This document shows positions 23,281 to 35,170 of a DNA stretch of 64,000 nucleotides, one piece after another (the first letter of the stretch is position 1; each line of letters begins with the position of its first letter). Location: positions 236,332,101 to 236,396,100 of the forward strand of contig CM073590.1 of NCBI GenBank assembly GCA_037074705.1, written 5' to 3'. The notes beneath the pieces were generated by a model, which had not been told where the DNA came from, did no database searches, and was given only the letters and a program-made list of their open reading frames with translations. The stretch comes from Zhengitettix transpicula (taxonomy: Eukaryota > Arthropoda > Insecta > Orthoptera > Tetrigidae). The translations under genes were made by a program, and so were the position numbers.

Positions 23281-23329
23281 CGTCCTGGGATCTAAGATCC
23301 TTCCTTTTTTTGTTGTTGCTAAAGAAATG

Positions 23330-23814
23330 GTCTCGATAACGCGAAATTAGGTCAGACGTCACGGTTTTATATTTCCACGGAATATTATATAAGTGATGAT
23401 CAACTAATAAATTAAGGGAAAATTATAGAATTGTATAAGGCTGAAACGTTAGATCAGCGTTTCTACTACGTGGTAAATATGTCGGAATTATTAATAAGAA
23501 ACTTAAATTAAAAAATTCTGATGAATATTGAATGATTTTTTTAAGAATCTTACCAAAAAATTTCACAGATTTATTCAGTTGCATTACAAGAGAAGAACAG
23601 GGTTATGGAATATAAGACAAATTTGTATAGAAAAAATAAGTAATATCTAGTGAACAGGAAAAAAATAACCGCAAGAAATCGCTAAAAAAAGAAATTGAAG
23701 AAGTTGGAGACGCAGAGCTGAAAATAAAAAATCATTGATGACAGTGGCGGGAACTTTTACCACTGATGGAATAACTTAAGCGACTCTCTGGAGGATATTC
23801 AGATATTTAACGTA
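23330..23814. other. AT-rich spacer
   Basis: No recognisable feature between the 50-bp direct repeat and the next Helitron-like element. Confidence 0.45.
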
Positions 23815-24784
23815 TCTATATAATAAAAAATTATGTATGTTTGAGTATATAAATTCAACCACGTGAACAGATTGCAAATTTGTACACAAAATCTTAAAAA
23901 CATGAGAAACGGTACTGTGAGGGTTCAGACACGCCAACCACCCCCCGAAGAGCGATGGTAGACGGGGTGGAAATTTTCAAACATTCTAAAAACGGCCGAT
24001 ATTTGAGTCACATAAATATTTTTCGGGGTCAAAGAGATTGATAATGTTTCTACCGATGTTATCTGACTATAATCTCATCCCCTTACATCAGGGGAACGGA
24101 GCACCCTTAGGGTTGGGGGTGGACGCACGTTACAAGAAAATAACGAGATTGGAGTCAAATCCAGTTTTATGGATGTAGCTAAGTTTAATAAGGACATTCA
24201 ATTGGCCATTTAACAACCAGGGGCCGGGGCTACACGGGGGTAGAATTTTTAAATGGTCGATATTTGCGTGGAATAAATAATTTTTGAGGTCAATGAGGTT
24301 TATAATATATATATCTACCATAACATCGGTAGAAACATTATCAATCTCTTTGACCCCGAAAAATATTTCTCCCCCTTATAGCATTGGAAAAGGAGCACGA
24401 TTAGGGGGTGGGCATGTAAAGGAATTGCATGAAAATAACGCGAATAAAACCAAGATTGGAGTCAGATCCGGGGATTATGGATGTCGCTGAGTTTAATTAT
24501 GACATTAAACTTGACATTTAACTCCCTGGAGCGGGGGTGAACGGGAATAGAAATTGTGAAGCATGTTAATCGGTCAGTATTTGGGTCGAAAAAATATTTG
24601 TTGGGGTCAGTGACATTGATCATTTATTTCTACCGATGCTGATTGTGATTAAATTCTACCCCTTCCGTAATGGGTGAGGAGCACGCATAGGGGGGTGAGT
24701 GTGAAGGTGCGTTATTAACGCAAAAGTACCCGAGTCAAATCGGAGGGTTATGACAACCCGGGCAACGCTGAGCACCCCTGCAAG
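23815..24784 (+). mobile_element. Helitron-like element 3 with internal tandem modules
   Basis: Starts A|TCTATATAATAAAAAATTATG like elements 1 and 2 and ends ACCCGGGCAACGCTGAGCACCCCTGCAAG|T, a diverged CTAG|T tail. The interior has repeated modules of about 305 bp, each with ATTTTTCGGGGTCAA(A/T)GAG, ATAATGTTTCTACCGATGTTA, GGAGCAC(C/G)(C/A)TTAG, GATTGGAGTCA(A/G)ATCC and ATGGATGT(A/C)GCT(A/G)AGTTTAAT (anchors near 24172 and 24479). No Rep/helicase coding. Confidence 0.65.
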
Positions 24785-24789
24785 TAATG

Positions 24790-27165
24790 ATAATATAAAT
24801 TTTACAAGCATACGCAATTGATACGAGTTAGAGGAAATAAATTAATCCAAACTTTTTTTCCCCCCCGTCTGAGTTTTAATACGACTCTTCGTCGGTCTGA
24901 AGACCCGCAAACCTTCCTCCCTGTATTTTTGAGTGGCTGCGTTGACGTTAATGGGAGGGCTTATGAAATTTAATTGCAGGTTAGTTGTATGGGCCAATCA
25001 ACGTGTCCTAATTACGGACAGGCTGGACCGCTGACGACTCGCAGATGAGTGTTTATTCTGGACTGAGGATGGATATTTCGGGAGCGGCTAATAACACTCT
25101 GGCGTAGCCAAGGTTACGAGATCACCATTCATCCTACCCCTCCAGGCCTTTCACTTCCGAACAAAAAGGGAGAAAAATACTTCTGCAAAATTGGCGACTA
25201 ATTAAGGCTAAATATAACACTAATAACTGAAACTAAGTTTGAAACAAATAAAAGTGGAACACTGTGGACGCAGACGGTCATTACAAACGAATTAACGAAA
25301 GCCGCGCGTCCAGACGGTCTCGAAATTATTTTTAGATTGTTCATCGGAGAGACGGGCGTTGGGAAAGTGTTACGGACTCAAATGAAGTCATTTCCCACAC
25401 ACGAGCTAAATATGATTCCCCCAAAGTATTTCCATCTAGCAGCCTCTTAGGTTAAACAGACATAATAACCAATACGTTTCTCTTAAATTCCAATCCCTTG
25501 CTTCGCTGCCACGTGAGCTTTTGTACAGTTGTGCTTTAAGCAGACTAACAGCTTTGATCCTTAAAAACGTTTTGAAACCCTTAAAAAATTTCGGTGACTT
25601 CATGTGAATACTCTTTACTTATAATAATAATAGTAATAATATCATATTCGGTAGATCCTGTTGAGAAGCTTAGCTTCAAGGATGAGGAGTGAGTCAGGGT
25701 GCGCGTTTATACAATTAATACTATGATAATAATATAAATTAATCTAAAAATAAATTATATAAACATTTAATTTAAAGTCCATCCGTAACACTCATTATTA
25801 ATATTTGTCTATTCGCAAAACCTATCCCAATTTTTATCTGTTGATGACGCACTTCAAAAAAAAATTATGTTCATAAGTACAGCAATGACAGTATTGAAAC
25901 TATTTAAGAAATTTTTGGCTCCACTTTTGTAATTTATTTATGGGAATGTTTAAAATCATTTTTATAGAAATTATGATTTACAATTATTTAAACTTTGGAT
26001 CATTTTATATTTTTCGACATCTGGTATTATTTTATTTTAATTTTTAAAAATTTAGAAAATCATTAACCAGTCTCCAAACAGTTTTATTTACTGATTTCTT
26101 TTAATAAGAGCTTTGGAAAATTGTCATATCTGTTCTTTCATATGACTGGAATTCTTTTATATTTACCTTAAAAATATTTGGAAATAATAAAAAACGGATT
26201 GTGTATATTAATTCATAAAATTCTATTCCCATAGTCAACGACAAATTTAAATTTTTACATACTTCACCTAATTCTCCAACTTCGCAATTAATCCACAGTT
26301 TTTCTAATTTAAAAGTTGTAGGAAATAAATACGTGATATTTAAAATATATATTTTGTCAGTTCACGCTTCTAGCTGAACGTATCAACACTTAAAAAATTA
26401 ATATAACACTTTAATTACATTGAAATGCATTAAAAATTCCTTGCGAACGGAATGTAACGTTTTTTAATGTTTTTAATTTTTTTTGGGAAGAGTTTGGTAA
26501 TAATTCATAAATAATATAAGTTTTAAAGTAAATCAGAGGGTTAGAACGAAAAATTAAAGACAACTATTATCACTCTATAATATATAAAATACTGGCAGTT
26601 ACGTCCAATGGTATCATAACAAAATATTAAGTTAGTAGAAAATGTTTAAAACTGCGATCCATTTTTGTATGTTTAGAGATTAATTTCCTTGCTCAGTTTG
26701 TATATTGAAATTATTTTTAAAAAATGGAAACAAATTGAAACTTTTATGACGTTTGAAATTTTTAATTTCCTTTCTTAACTAATTAATTGTAAAATTATGA
26801 TCATGGTGAATGTGGGTAAAGAATCCCTTCTCATTATACAGTATTTATAGTGTTAAATTTCTTATAGATTTTTGTAGTTGCCTCTTTTATTTTTTTTGGG
26901 GGGAGGGGGTTTTGATTTCCACTTGAAACGGGATAATATTATAAATGGTTATATATTGAAAATTTTAATGTTGTGCTTCACAAGATAAAATAAGGTAACC
27001 TCCAGAACTTCCTAAAAAAATAATTGTGTATTTTCACTCTGTCGTGCCAGAAAATTACTGTTATTTGTGACCACAAATAGCCACTTTTTTTATGAATAAT
27101 TCTGATATTCATGGCGTAAATACAATAATCTTAAATGTAAAACATAGTCAATTACACAGAAATTA
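24790..27165. other. Unassigned DNA: GC-richer island then AT-rich desert
   Basis: 24860-25560 is a mixed-composition, apparently single-copy stretch with no open frame above 60 codons; host non-coding or exonic DNA is possible. From about 25600 to 27165 the sequence is AT-rich and featureless except for a G-rich run near 26900. Confidence 0.4.
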
Positions 27166-27169
27166 TTCT

Positions 27170-27310
27170 GGGATCTCCATCTTTAACACACTTCCACAAA
27201 GAATCAAACAATTGTCCAGTAATGAATAAGAAAGATAGCCAATACAGACAAAAAAGGGTAATATAAATGACACGCAACGTTTCTGGGATCCTTGTTCCTT
27301 ACCTCAGGTG
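27170..27310 (-). repeat. Penelope-like terminal repeat with hammerhead-like core
   Basis: Shares AATGAATAAGAAAGATAGCCAATACAGAC with other PLE ends and, read on the minus strand (27310-27274), has CTGAGG, AAGGAACAAGGATCC, CAGAAACGTTGCG. Stem II can form from GGA/TCC. The first box has lost its final GA (CTGAGGT), so it is decayed. Confidence 0.6.
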
Positions 27311-27333
27311 TTAAGAAGAGACTACAGAAACAC

Positions 27334-27420
27334 ACTCACCAATTGGTTCAGAAAACCTACTTACTCTAGACAAGTTCTCAATTATCTTTATAATCATCCA
27401 GCAAACCAAACGAGAGCTTA
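27334..27420 (+). pseudogene. Penelope-like RT fragment, downstream of YVDD box
   Basis: Translates as LTNWFRKPTYSRQVL... ending ...NHPANQTRA followed by a stop. The FRKPTY...NYL..HP pattern is the conserved segment C-terminal to the catalytic YVDD of Penelope-like reverse transcriptases. The same segment occurs in the minus-strand copy near 49.0 kb. About 29 codons only, joined to a PLE terminus of opposite orientation. Confidence 0.7.
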
Positions 27421-27480
27421 GTAGTAGTCGAAACCTACTGATGATAATATAATTACTATAAGAAATTAAAATCATTGAGA

Positions 27481-27809
27481 TCCTTTTCCCATTGGAATAG
27501 TCAGCCAGCTGCCTCCTAAACTGGTCGAGGCACGGAGAACGGAATGCTGCGTCCCCACAGCAAACTCCTCTCCCGCTATCGGAAGGGCGTGGGACAAGTA
27601 CCCAATACCCGACATACCCAATGCAGATTTTCCCTGCATTTCTTTAGGCGAATGCTGGGTAGGATCCTTAAAATATAGCCTGGGGGCCCTAGTAACCCTT
27701 GGATACCTTCCTCTACCCTTCCGCATCCCCCATTTCAAATCCCTTCCTATGCTATTAAAGGGGTGTTGCCCAATGTGGATCACCCTCATGTAGCCTCTTG
27801 CCCTAAAAA
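27481..27809 (+). mobile_element. A-tailed retroposon copy 12, 5'-deleted
   Basis: Begins in the family middle (CCCATTGGAATAGTC) and runs to TAGCCTCTTGCCCTAAAAAAAA. AAATCATTGAGA (27468-27480) precedes it and AAATCATGGAGA (27810-27821) follows, giving a target duplication with one mismatch. Confidence 0.85.
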
Positions 27810-27821
27810 AAATCATGGAGA

Positions 27822-28340
27822 TCCTTTTTGCAGGTAACGTGCGAGGGATGTTCTCTCGCAGGCAGAACCTTTTAGGAGAGATACGAAGGGGCTACCTTTG
27901 GGGATGCCTTTTCCTCTCCGTTTTTGAACTAAGGTTCCCACAAGCCGAGGCACCTCGGCCTCTTGTGAGAGCTGTATGTTCCGGGGTCACAGACCTTGGG
28001 CATACGGTAACAGTTGTTCGATATTCCCATTGGAATAGTCGGCCAGCTGCCTCCTAAACTGGTCGAGGCACGGAGAAGGGAATGCTGCGTCCGCACAGCA
28101 AACTCCTCTCCGGCTATCGGAAGGGCGTGGGACCTACCTGATGCAGGTTTTTCTAGGGTTTGTCCTGCATTTCTTTAGGCGAATTCCGGGTAGGATCTTC
28201 AAAATATTTCCCGGGGGCCCTAGTTAACCCTTGGCTACCTTCCTCTGCCCTTCCACATCCCCTCTCTTAAATCCCTTCCTATGCTATTAAAGGGGAGTTG
28301 CCACCATGTGTATTACCCTCATGTAGCCTGTTTCCTTAAA
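27822..28340 (+). mobile_element. A-tailed retroposon copy 13, near full length
   Basis: Starts TCCTTTTTGCAGGTAACG and includes the 5' CTCTCGCAGGCAGAACC, all family blocks, and the 3' end TAGCCTGTTTCCTTAAAAA. It is flanked by AAATCATGGAGA (27810-27821) and AAATCATTGAGA (28341-28352). Copies 12 and 13 therefore lie in tandem with three copies of one target sequence. Confidence 0.88.
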
Positions 28341-28352
28341 AAATCATTGAGA

Positions 28353-29029
28353 CTATAAAAAAAATTATTTTTCCTCATTTGTGATGAGAGGCTTTTTCGC
28401 GCTATTATGTCAAAATTCGGACCATCGAGTTCATTTCTTAGTTACAACATCGTTATCATCTATATTATCAGACTATCGGCCATGCAAGTATGAAATGAGT
28501 AGCCAATAATTAGCATTGTCTTTCAATTATGAAAGCACAGTTTTTCATCGTACCGTAATTAACCTTAAACATACATTTTGTTACAAATCGATCAATATCC
28601 TACCTCTAAAGTTAGTGGGGGATCGTAATCGTGTTAACAACCGCAATCATAGTGTTAATGCACTTGTCAACGTCACCTTTAACAGGCAATAAATATAATA
28701 TTAAGCGGGGCTAATTTTGCGCCTTCCATACCAGAGTCTATTACGGTTTAAATAAAGCATTGCTTGTGAAAGATGCGGAAGATTTTAATCTTTACTGAGA
28801 AATATTTAATTCACACCTGTTTTTTTTTAAAAAAAATAGTTCTCTATTCCCATATATTATGTAAAATTCCTCATTTATTTTCTTCCCGGAAGCATCCAGA
28901 CGCGAAAAGACCAAACGATAGTCTGTATGAGGTCTGTCTCAACCGAGTAGGTCCGCGTCGGTAAGAAGTAGAAAGTCTCAGGGGCCTTGTCTCGAAGGAA
29001 AAGCGTAGGAGTACGTGATCATATTTCAT
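28353..29029. other. Unassigned DNA
   Basis: Mixed composition. A 63-codon plus-strand frame at 28773-28964 has no recognisable features. No repeat identified. Confidence 0.4.
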
Positions 29030-30190
29030 AATGAGACATATTTTATTTTATTTTAAGCTATCTGGGTGCCCGATTTCACGTCAATCTCGGTTGCCTTTTA
29101 CGCTATTATTGTGTAACGCACCTCGACCTCTATTTCCTAAATGTGCTCAACTCCCACGCCAAAAAGTGTTGAACTCATTGACCCGGAAAGAATTTCTTTC
29201 GACGTATATATCGGCCGTTTTAACGTGTTCGAAAATTTTCATCTACGCTACTGTGGGTTAAACAAAACGTTGAATGTCATAATTAAACTTAGCGACATCC
29301 ATAACCCGGGATTTTACTCAAACTTCGTTTGTTTTGCGTTTTTTTTAAGAATCTCCATTCCTCCCGCAGAACTAAGGGTGCTCCACTCCCATGCCGAAAG
29401 GGGTTGATATTTTACTCAAACAATATACGATCAATGTCATTAACCCCGAACAATATTTATTCCACACTAATAATGATCGTTTAACAAATTTGAAAATTTA
29501 CACCACCTACTACCGCTGCTTGTGTCATATTTAAACCCAGTGACTTCCATAACCCCGGATTCGACCCAAATCTCGATTGCTGTTTGAACTAATTTTATGT
29601 AATGCCACTCCACCCCTACCTCTAAGGGTGCCCCCCTTCCATGCCGAAAGGCGATGAAATTTTACACGAACAACATCGGTTGAAATGCAATTAATATAAT
29701 CAAACCTGAAAAATAATTGTTCCTAGAAAATATCAGCCGTGTTTTACTGTTCCAATATTTCGACCTCCCGGCCTCCCCTGCCCCAGGGCGGATAAATGGA
29801 AACTTTAATGTCACAATTAAACTCAGTGACATCTATAACAATGGATTTGACTTCAATATCGGTTGTATTCTCGTTACTTTTCTCTAAGGTCGTCAACCTC
29901 CACCCGTTTTCCATGATGTAAGAGGCTGAAATTATACACAGTTAACATCGGTATGAAAACTATGAATCTCTTTGACCCTGAAAAATAATGATCTCAGTCA
30001 AGTGTTGGCCGTTTTTTTAGCACGTTTGAAAATTTCTTCCCCAATCAACCACTACTACTCGGGGTTGATAGGCTTGTATCACCCCCCACAGCATTTGTTT
30101 CCCTGTCGCAAACTAAATTTGGTGATATTTTCCCCACGGGTGTAGATTTGTATAAGGAATGTTCCTTACATATATACATACATCCATACA
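29030..30190 (-). mobile_element. Helitron-like module array (minus)
   Basis: Three to four modules with spacings of about 248 and 286 bp (anchors AGCGACATCC at 29291, AGTGACTTCC at 29539, AGTGACATCT at 29825), each followed by a GGATT(C/T)GAC-like string and GGGTGC(T/C)CC. The right edge (30165-30195) is rich in CATACATA, which on the minus strand reads TGTATGTATGGATGTATG like the 5' start of the Helitron-like elements. The 3' CTAG end was not found. Short frames such as 29031-29261 are module shadows. Confidence 0.55.
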
Positions 30191-30199
30191 TACAGTCTA

Positions 30200-31790
30200 T
30201 TTTATTTATAGAAAGATAACGTTTCTTGGGAATGCGGTAGAATATTTATTCGGGAGATGTTAAGGGAATTTTCATGTTGTAGAGCAGGTAAACAGAAATG
30301 TGGTAAAACCCGAAAATATTCAAGTTTATTGAACCAGTTAGTAGTAAGAGGTTTGATAGAGATATTGTTGGCTGGCAGAAGTAACAATTTATAGTTTGTA
30401 AATGTGGCCACGGTAGAGAAAAGGTCAGTCACTCTGGTCGTTTGGATGCGTGCGTGTGTATGTGAGCGAGGGTGTGTGAAGGACGTTTCCAGTGTAGAAC
30501 TTTTTATTCCTGGAAGAATTATGCATGCCTTCGCCACGGCGACCGAAAAGAGTCCGTAGAGTCCGACAAATTATTCGAAAAAATCTAAAGTATATATAGG
30601 TGCCCATGAAAGATACTGAATTGACTAAGCGCGTGAGAGTAGGAGTTGATTCTTAAATTAATTTCAAATTTTCCAATTTAATTTATTAATTATATTCTGA
30701 TCCTCCACGATAATTTATAAATGTTACAAACGACGCTTTATTCCGCATTTATTTCAAAATCAGTCTTTATCTCTGATCTTCTCCTTCTAGTCTGGTAAGG
30801 ACAAATTTATGAGAGCAGGATTTACAGTGGTATCGGTCATTGTTAATAATTACAATATATGTTTTTTAAACATTCGTGTGATAGGATAATTTCTTTCTTC
30901 CCATCTCCGAGGAGTAATATAATCGAAGCTATATTTTAAGCCGTGGTGTTGTGGTGTGTGTGTGTGGGGGGGAAGGGGGTTGTGTTTATAAACAGCAGCG
31001 CCGCAGGTGTAGGAGTGGCAAGGTGTGGTAGGTAGTAGGGTAACCACCCCAGCTGATGCGGCAGGTCAAACAGTAAACATGTGCTTATCCCCAGCTGAGA
31101 ATCACCAGGTCGATAAGCGTTCCCATCCTCGTCCGCGTCTGCGTCGTCGACGTCGTGGCTGCTGCACCCCCCCACCCCTCCCCGGCCACCCCCGCTATCC
31201 ACCTTCTATCCGCCTGCACAACCCAATACACAGTACGCAGCTTATCACTGCAACTCACCGACAAGTCAGAACTCTCTAACACCTTCATATCTTCAGGTAG
31301 AATAACCTTCAATCAAAGATAAGGAGACAGTGCGAATTTATTATATAGACAATGGCATGTTGAATTCGAATATTATTCAGGAAGTTGATGGGGAATTTTC
31401 TCCGTTGAATTTGAAGAGTCGTAAGAAATTTGAACTCAACATACTAACGGTTTAATATTAATATTAATAATAAAATCATCAATGTAATTTCGTTTATATT
31501 AAACATTATAGGGTTCGATGAAGAAATATTGCATTTATTTTATAAAAAATTAATCAAGGTAATTATAACTTTCTTCTTGTAACGAAAAAAATTAATATAT
31601 AGAGCTGTAATGTGAGTATACTAATTAATAATATCGACGCAAAATTTTTTTATGTGAAAAGAATGTTGAAAACAGAATATAATTTTATAATGTATCATAT
31701 TATTCCTGTCGAAAAAAAATTTTTTTAATAAATAAAATGACACCCGTTAAGAAAATTTCACCAAATTTTAAACACGTTTTCTTTTATAAC
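30200..31790. other. Unassigned region with a GC-rich, CpG-bearing core
   Basis: 30940-31290 is GC-rich, with a GTGTGTGTG stretch and CGTCCGCGTCTGCGTCGTCG. The overlapping frames on both strands (31025-31279 plus, 30936-31202 minus) are low complexity. It could be a promoter or 5' exon of a host gene, but no splice-consistent coding is evident. Flanks are AT-rich. Confidence 0.35.
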
Positions 31791-31794
31791 CGGA

Positions 31795-31960
31795 AAAGAA
31801 ACCCAGTGAGGGATAAGATGCGACTAGCACCCCGAGAGATGAGGGTGGAGGGGAGTTCAAATTTTCAAAAATTGCTTAAAATGGCTGATATTAAGCACAT
31901 ATAAATATTTTTTGTGGTCAATGAAGTTGATAATTATCTACCTATGTACACCACAATTTC
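31795..31960 (+). repeat. Helitron-like single module remnant
   Basis: GAGGGATAAGATGCGACTAGCACCCC, GGCTGATATTAAGCACATATAAATATTTTTTGTGGTCAATGAAG and GATAATTATCTACCTATG match one module of the 23.8-kb element. Confidence 0.5.
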
Positions 31961-32045
31961 TGACAATACTCAAAATGGGTATAAAAAATTTGTCAAGGTT
32001 GGCAACAAGATGCAGAAAAAGAATTGAAATTTTTTTCTTTATTTT

Positions 32046-32366
32046 GTGGTAACAGGCTACATGAGGGTAATCCACATGGTGGCAAATCTCCTTTAATATC
32101 ATAGGAAGGGATTTGAAAGAGGGTTTGCGGAAGGGTAGAGGAAGGTAGCCAAGGGCTAACTAGTGCCCACCGGACTATGGTTTAAGTATCCTACCCGGCA
32201 ATTCGCCTAAAAGTGATGCATGTAAAACCCTAGAAAAACCTGCATCATGTATGTCGGGCATTTGGTACTTGTCCCACGCCCTTCCGATGGCGGCAGAGTG
32301 GTTAGCTATAGGGTCGCAGCTTTCATCTCGCCGTGCCTTTACCGGTTTAGGAGGCTGCTGTTTTTG
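32046..32366 (-). mobile_element. A-tailed retroposon copy 14, 5'-truncated
   Basis: From GGTAACAGGCTACATGAGGGTAATCCACATGG to GGTTTAGGAGGCTGCTG on the plus strand, i.e. the 3' two thirds of the family in minus orientation. The 79-codon minus frame inside is not conserved. Confidence 0.8.
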
Positions 32367-32415
32367 AGCGTTCGGGCAAAATAAGTATTGCTGACATTCT
32401 AAAAGAGAACCCAAG

Positions 32416-32455
32416 GAGGGTTACCGTCATGTAGCCTGTTGCCCTAAAAAAAAAA
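32416..32455 (+). mobile_element. A-tailed retroposon copy 15, tail-only remnant
   Basis: Only GGGTTACCGTCATGTAGCCTGTTGCCCT plus an A10 tail remains. It is preceded (32399-32415) and followed (32456-32472) by CTAAAAGAGAACCCAAG, a perfect 17-bp target duplication. A severely 5'-truncated insertion of about 40 bp. Confidence 0.85.
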
Positions 32456-32472
32456 CTAAAAGAGAACCCAAG

Positions 32473-32971
32473 CGATAGAGAGCTCTGGCGGAGGCTACCT
32501 TTAGGGATGTCTTCTCATCTCTCTGTTTTTTTCAACTAAGGTTTCCACATGCCGAGACACCACGGCCTGTTTTGATAGGTGTATGTTCCGGGGTCACAAA
32601 TCTTGCGCATACGGTAAGAGAAGTGCGCTATTCCTATTGGAATAGTCGGCCAGCTGCCTCCTATACCCGTCAAGGCACAGAGGGAGGTAAGCTGCGGCCC
32701 CACAGCCATCCCTTTCCCGCCATCGGAAGGGCGTGAGACAAGTACCAAATGCCCGACCTACTTGATGAAGTTTTTTCTAGAGTTTTTCCTGCATCACTTT
32801 TAGGCGAATTGCCGGGTAGGATCCTTAAACCATAGCCCGGGGGCCCTAGTTAACCCTTGCCTACCTTCCTATACCTTTCCGCATCCCACCTTTCAAATCC
32901 CTTCCTATGCTATTAAAGGTGAGTTGCCACTATGTGGATTACCCTCATGTAGCCTGTTACCCTAAAAAAAC
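32473..32971 (+). mobile_element. A-tailed retroposon copy 16
   Basis: Starts CGATAGAGAGCTCTGGCGG, with family blocks throughout, and ends GTAGCCTGTTACCCTAAAAAAA. ACTAAAAGAGAAC follows at 32973-32985, the third appearance of this target sequence. This copy integrated at the same site as the tail-only remnant just upstream. Confidence 0.88.
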
Positions 32972-32974
32972 AAC

Positions 32975-33570
32975 TAAAAGAGAACGAGAAAAATGCTCAA
33001 AATAAGTTTGTGAGAAGACACAGTCGCTTTGCTTTATAACACGGAATATGGGATAGTGGATAAAAATAATCACTGCAAATATATAGAAAGAGAATGCTAT
33101 AGAGAAAAAAAAAGTCGGAAACATTATTCATGTAAGGCAAATACAAATCTTGAATAAACACTGGAGAAGTTTTCGGAAGACGAGGCTTTGAATAACATAT
33201 CAAGTAAATAAAAAATTTCAATTATATATCTGATCCGCGAAGCCACTGGTGTAACTCATTAAATAGAATAGTGAGAAGAAAGAGAATAAGTTCATATTAA
33301 TTATGGAAACGTGCTCTGAAAATTGGAAAATTTATATCTGTTTGACCAAGAAATTATAAATTGGGAAAACAATAAGCAAAGATAATCATAGAATAACCAA
33401 CGAACAATATAAAATTTATTACGATGATAAAATTGATGATTCAAAGGTATACAGGAAGAAATGAATAACTAAAACTATACATTAAGTAAAAATGTTAAGG
33501 AAGTGTAAATATTTTTAAAATTATAATATTCTATAGAAAGTAAATAACCTACAAATTACGTAAATATATA
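32975..33570. other. AT-rich DNA
   Basis: No recognised feature. The 74-codon minus frame at 32997-33221 is AT-driven. Confidence 0.45.
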
Positions 33571-33575
33571 TATAT

Positions 33576-34203
33576 TGTAGTGTATAACAACCTTAAGTGG
33601 CCGCCCTTGTGTCCGCGGGCCTGAGTAGGAATACATTAAACGCGCACGTGTGACTGCCCGAGAGGCCCAAGAAGCCGCGGGTACGCGCCCCTTTTTTTTG
33701 CATCGTTTTGGGCGGCGGAATACGAATATATACTCTGAACCCGGATGAAAGTGGATAGACGCAGGCAGACCGACAGATAGAGGACGGAAAGTGGAGTGAG
33801 AGGGTCGAGAGGGTGGAAAATCCAGGCGAGCCAACAAAAGGTATTGGAGAGACGTCCATCGCGGGGAGGCCGAAGAAGATGTGCTGCTTACTGCAAGACC
33901 AGTGACCCACTGAAAGTCGGCTGACGCCACAAGATAAAGTAAGGATGACCATTTCTGTAAAGTGCCTTCAAAGGTTGAATTTTTTACACAGTGCGGAAAT
34001 AGGCACTGTTCTTGAATATCTACCGAGCCGCCCACATTACCCTGTGGAGGAGGAGGATTTATAACCAAGCCGGAGCTAATGATAATATTTTTTTGCAGAT
34101 CAATGTATATCTGCTGGCGCACAATAATATTTTTTTAATGCATTTTTGTATTTTCATGTAATAAAGTTTTTTTTATATTTAGTAATAAAGACGAATCATT
34201 ACA
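33576..34203 (+). mobile_element. Second-family LTR-like repeat, 628 bp
   Basis: TGTAGTGTATAACAACC...AATCATTACA flanked by ATAT at 33572-33575 and 34204-34207. The first 400 bp are GC-rich, and AATAAAG occurs twice near the 3' end (about 34160 and 34184), fitting a poly(A) region in plus orientation. It shares target choice and terminal bases with the 1-kb family but no obvious interior similarity. The long minus-strand frame here (33556-34122, 188 codons) runs antisense across the repeat and out through its end, has no domain I recognise, and is not called. Confidence 0.7.
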
Positions 34204-34209
34204 ATATAT

Positions 34210-35170
34210 ATATATATTTATATTTATATATATAATAAAGACTTAGACTTTAATGAGACTGAAAAAAAATATTTGAAATAATTATGTTGAATAATAAATT
34301 AATTAAAAGAATTTTTTTTGGCAAAAATAAGATGGGATACGTATAATAATATTTTATGTTTGTGGATTATTTTAGCAATAATTAGTACTTTTGTGGTATA
34401 AAATATAAAGTTTACCAATGAGCTTAGTCAATTTATTTAATAGTAACACAGAAACTAAACGAAGTGGAATACCAACTTTGATTAGAAAATTTCCCCTAAA
34501 ATTTTAATTTTGCACTTATATTTCAAGAACATTTAGACTAGTAAAACTTTTATTTTTTTACCTAAAAATATTCCAAAATTTTTATTTTATTACTACGTAC
34601 TATTTATTTTATTTTATAAAAATATATTTCTTACTAATTTGGCTGTTTTTTCTATATATAAATCCATGAAGTCTACAAACCTAGGTTATTGTAAAAATAT
34701 TAAACACTATCTTTGGCATGTTGCTTCATAATTTTATCAAACAAAATTGTTTTATTAATAAAATCTTATCTGTCTGTAAATGGCGATAATATTAATTAAA
34801 TTAGATACCAATGTGAATATAAAAATATATTATTTATTTTAGTTAATACAAGAGTATAGGTGTGGGTATATAATTTTAAAAATTATTTAACTTTTATAGG
34901 GAAAAATATATCTTAAAATTGAGAGGACAATTCTTTCCGTAAATTGATACTCGAAACTGTCCTTGATATTTGATTACGGCAATATGGAGAAAGTGATAAA
35001 GATTGGCGGAGAGCCGCTGAGTGTAGCCCAGAGACGACGATAGCCAGAATATTGGAACACTTTTAACGGCGATAGAGGAAAGTTTCTCAAAACAAATAAA
35101 CTTAGGGAACTGATGAGTCGGCGGGAGGGGGAGGGGTGGGGGGGTAAGCAAACATCGCTTCCAAAGTTAA
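34210..35170. other. AT-rich DNA
   Basis: AT-rich with poly-A/T runs. The minus frame at 34894-35151 has a proline-rich start from a low-complexity run. No gene recognised. Confidence 0.45.

Noticed and set aside
33556..34122. 188-codon minus-strand open frame, the longest in the window
   Set aside because: It lies antisense within a 628-bp LTR-like repeat and extends past its left end into a TA tract; no domain, signal or splice support.
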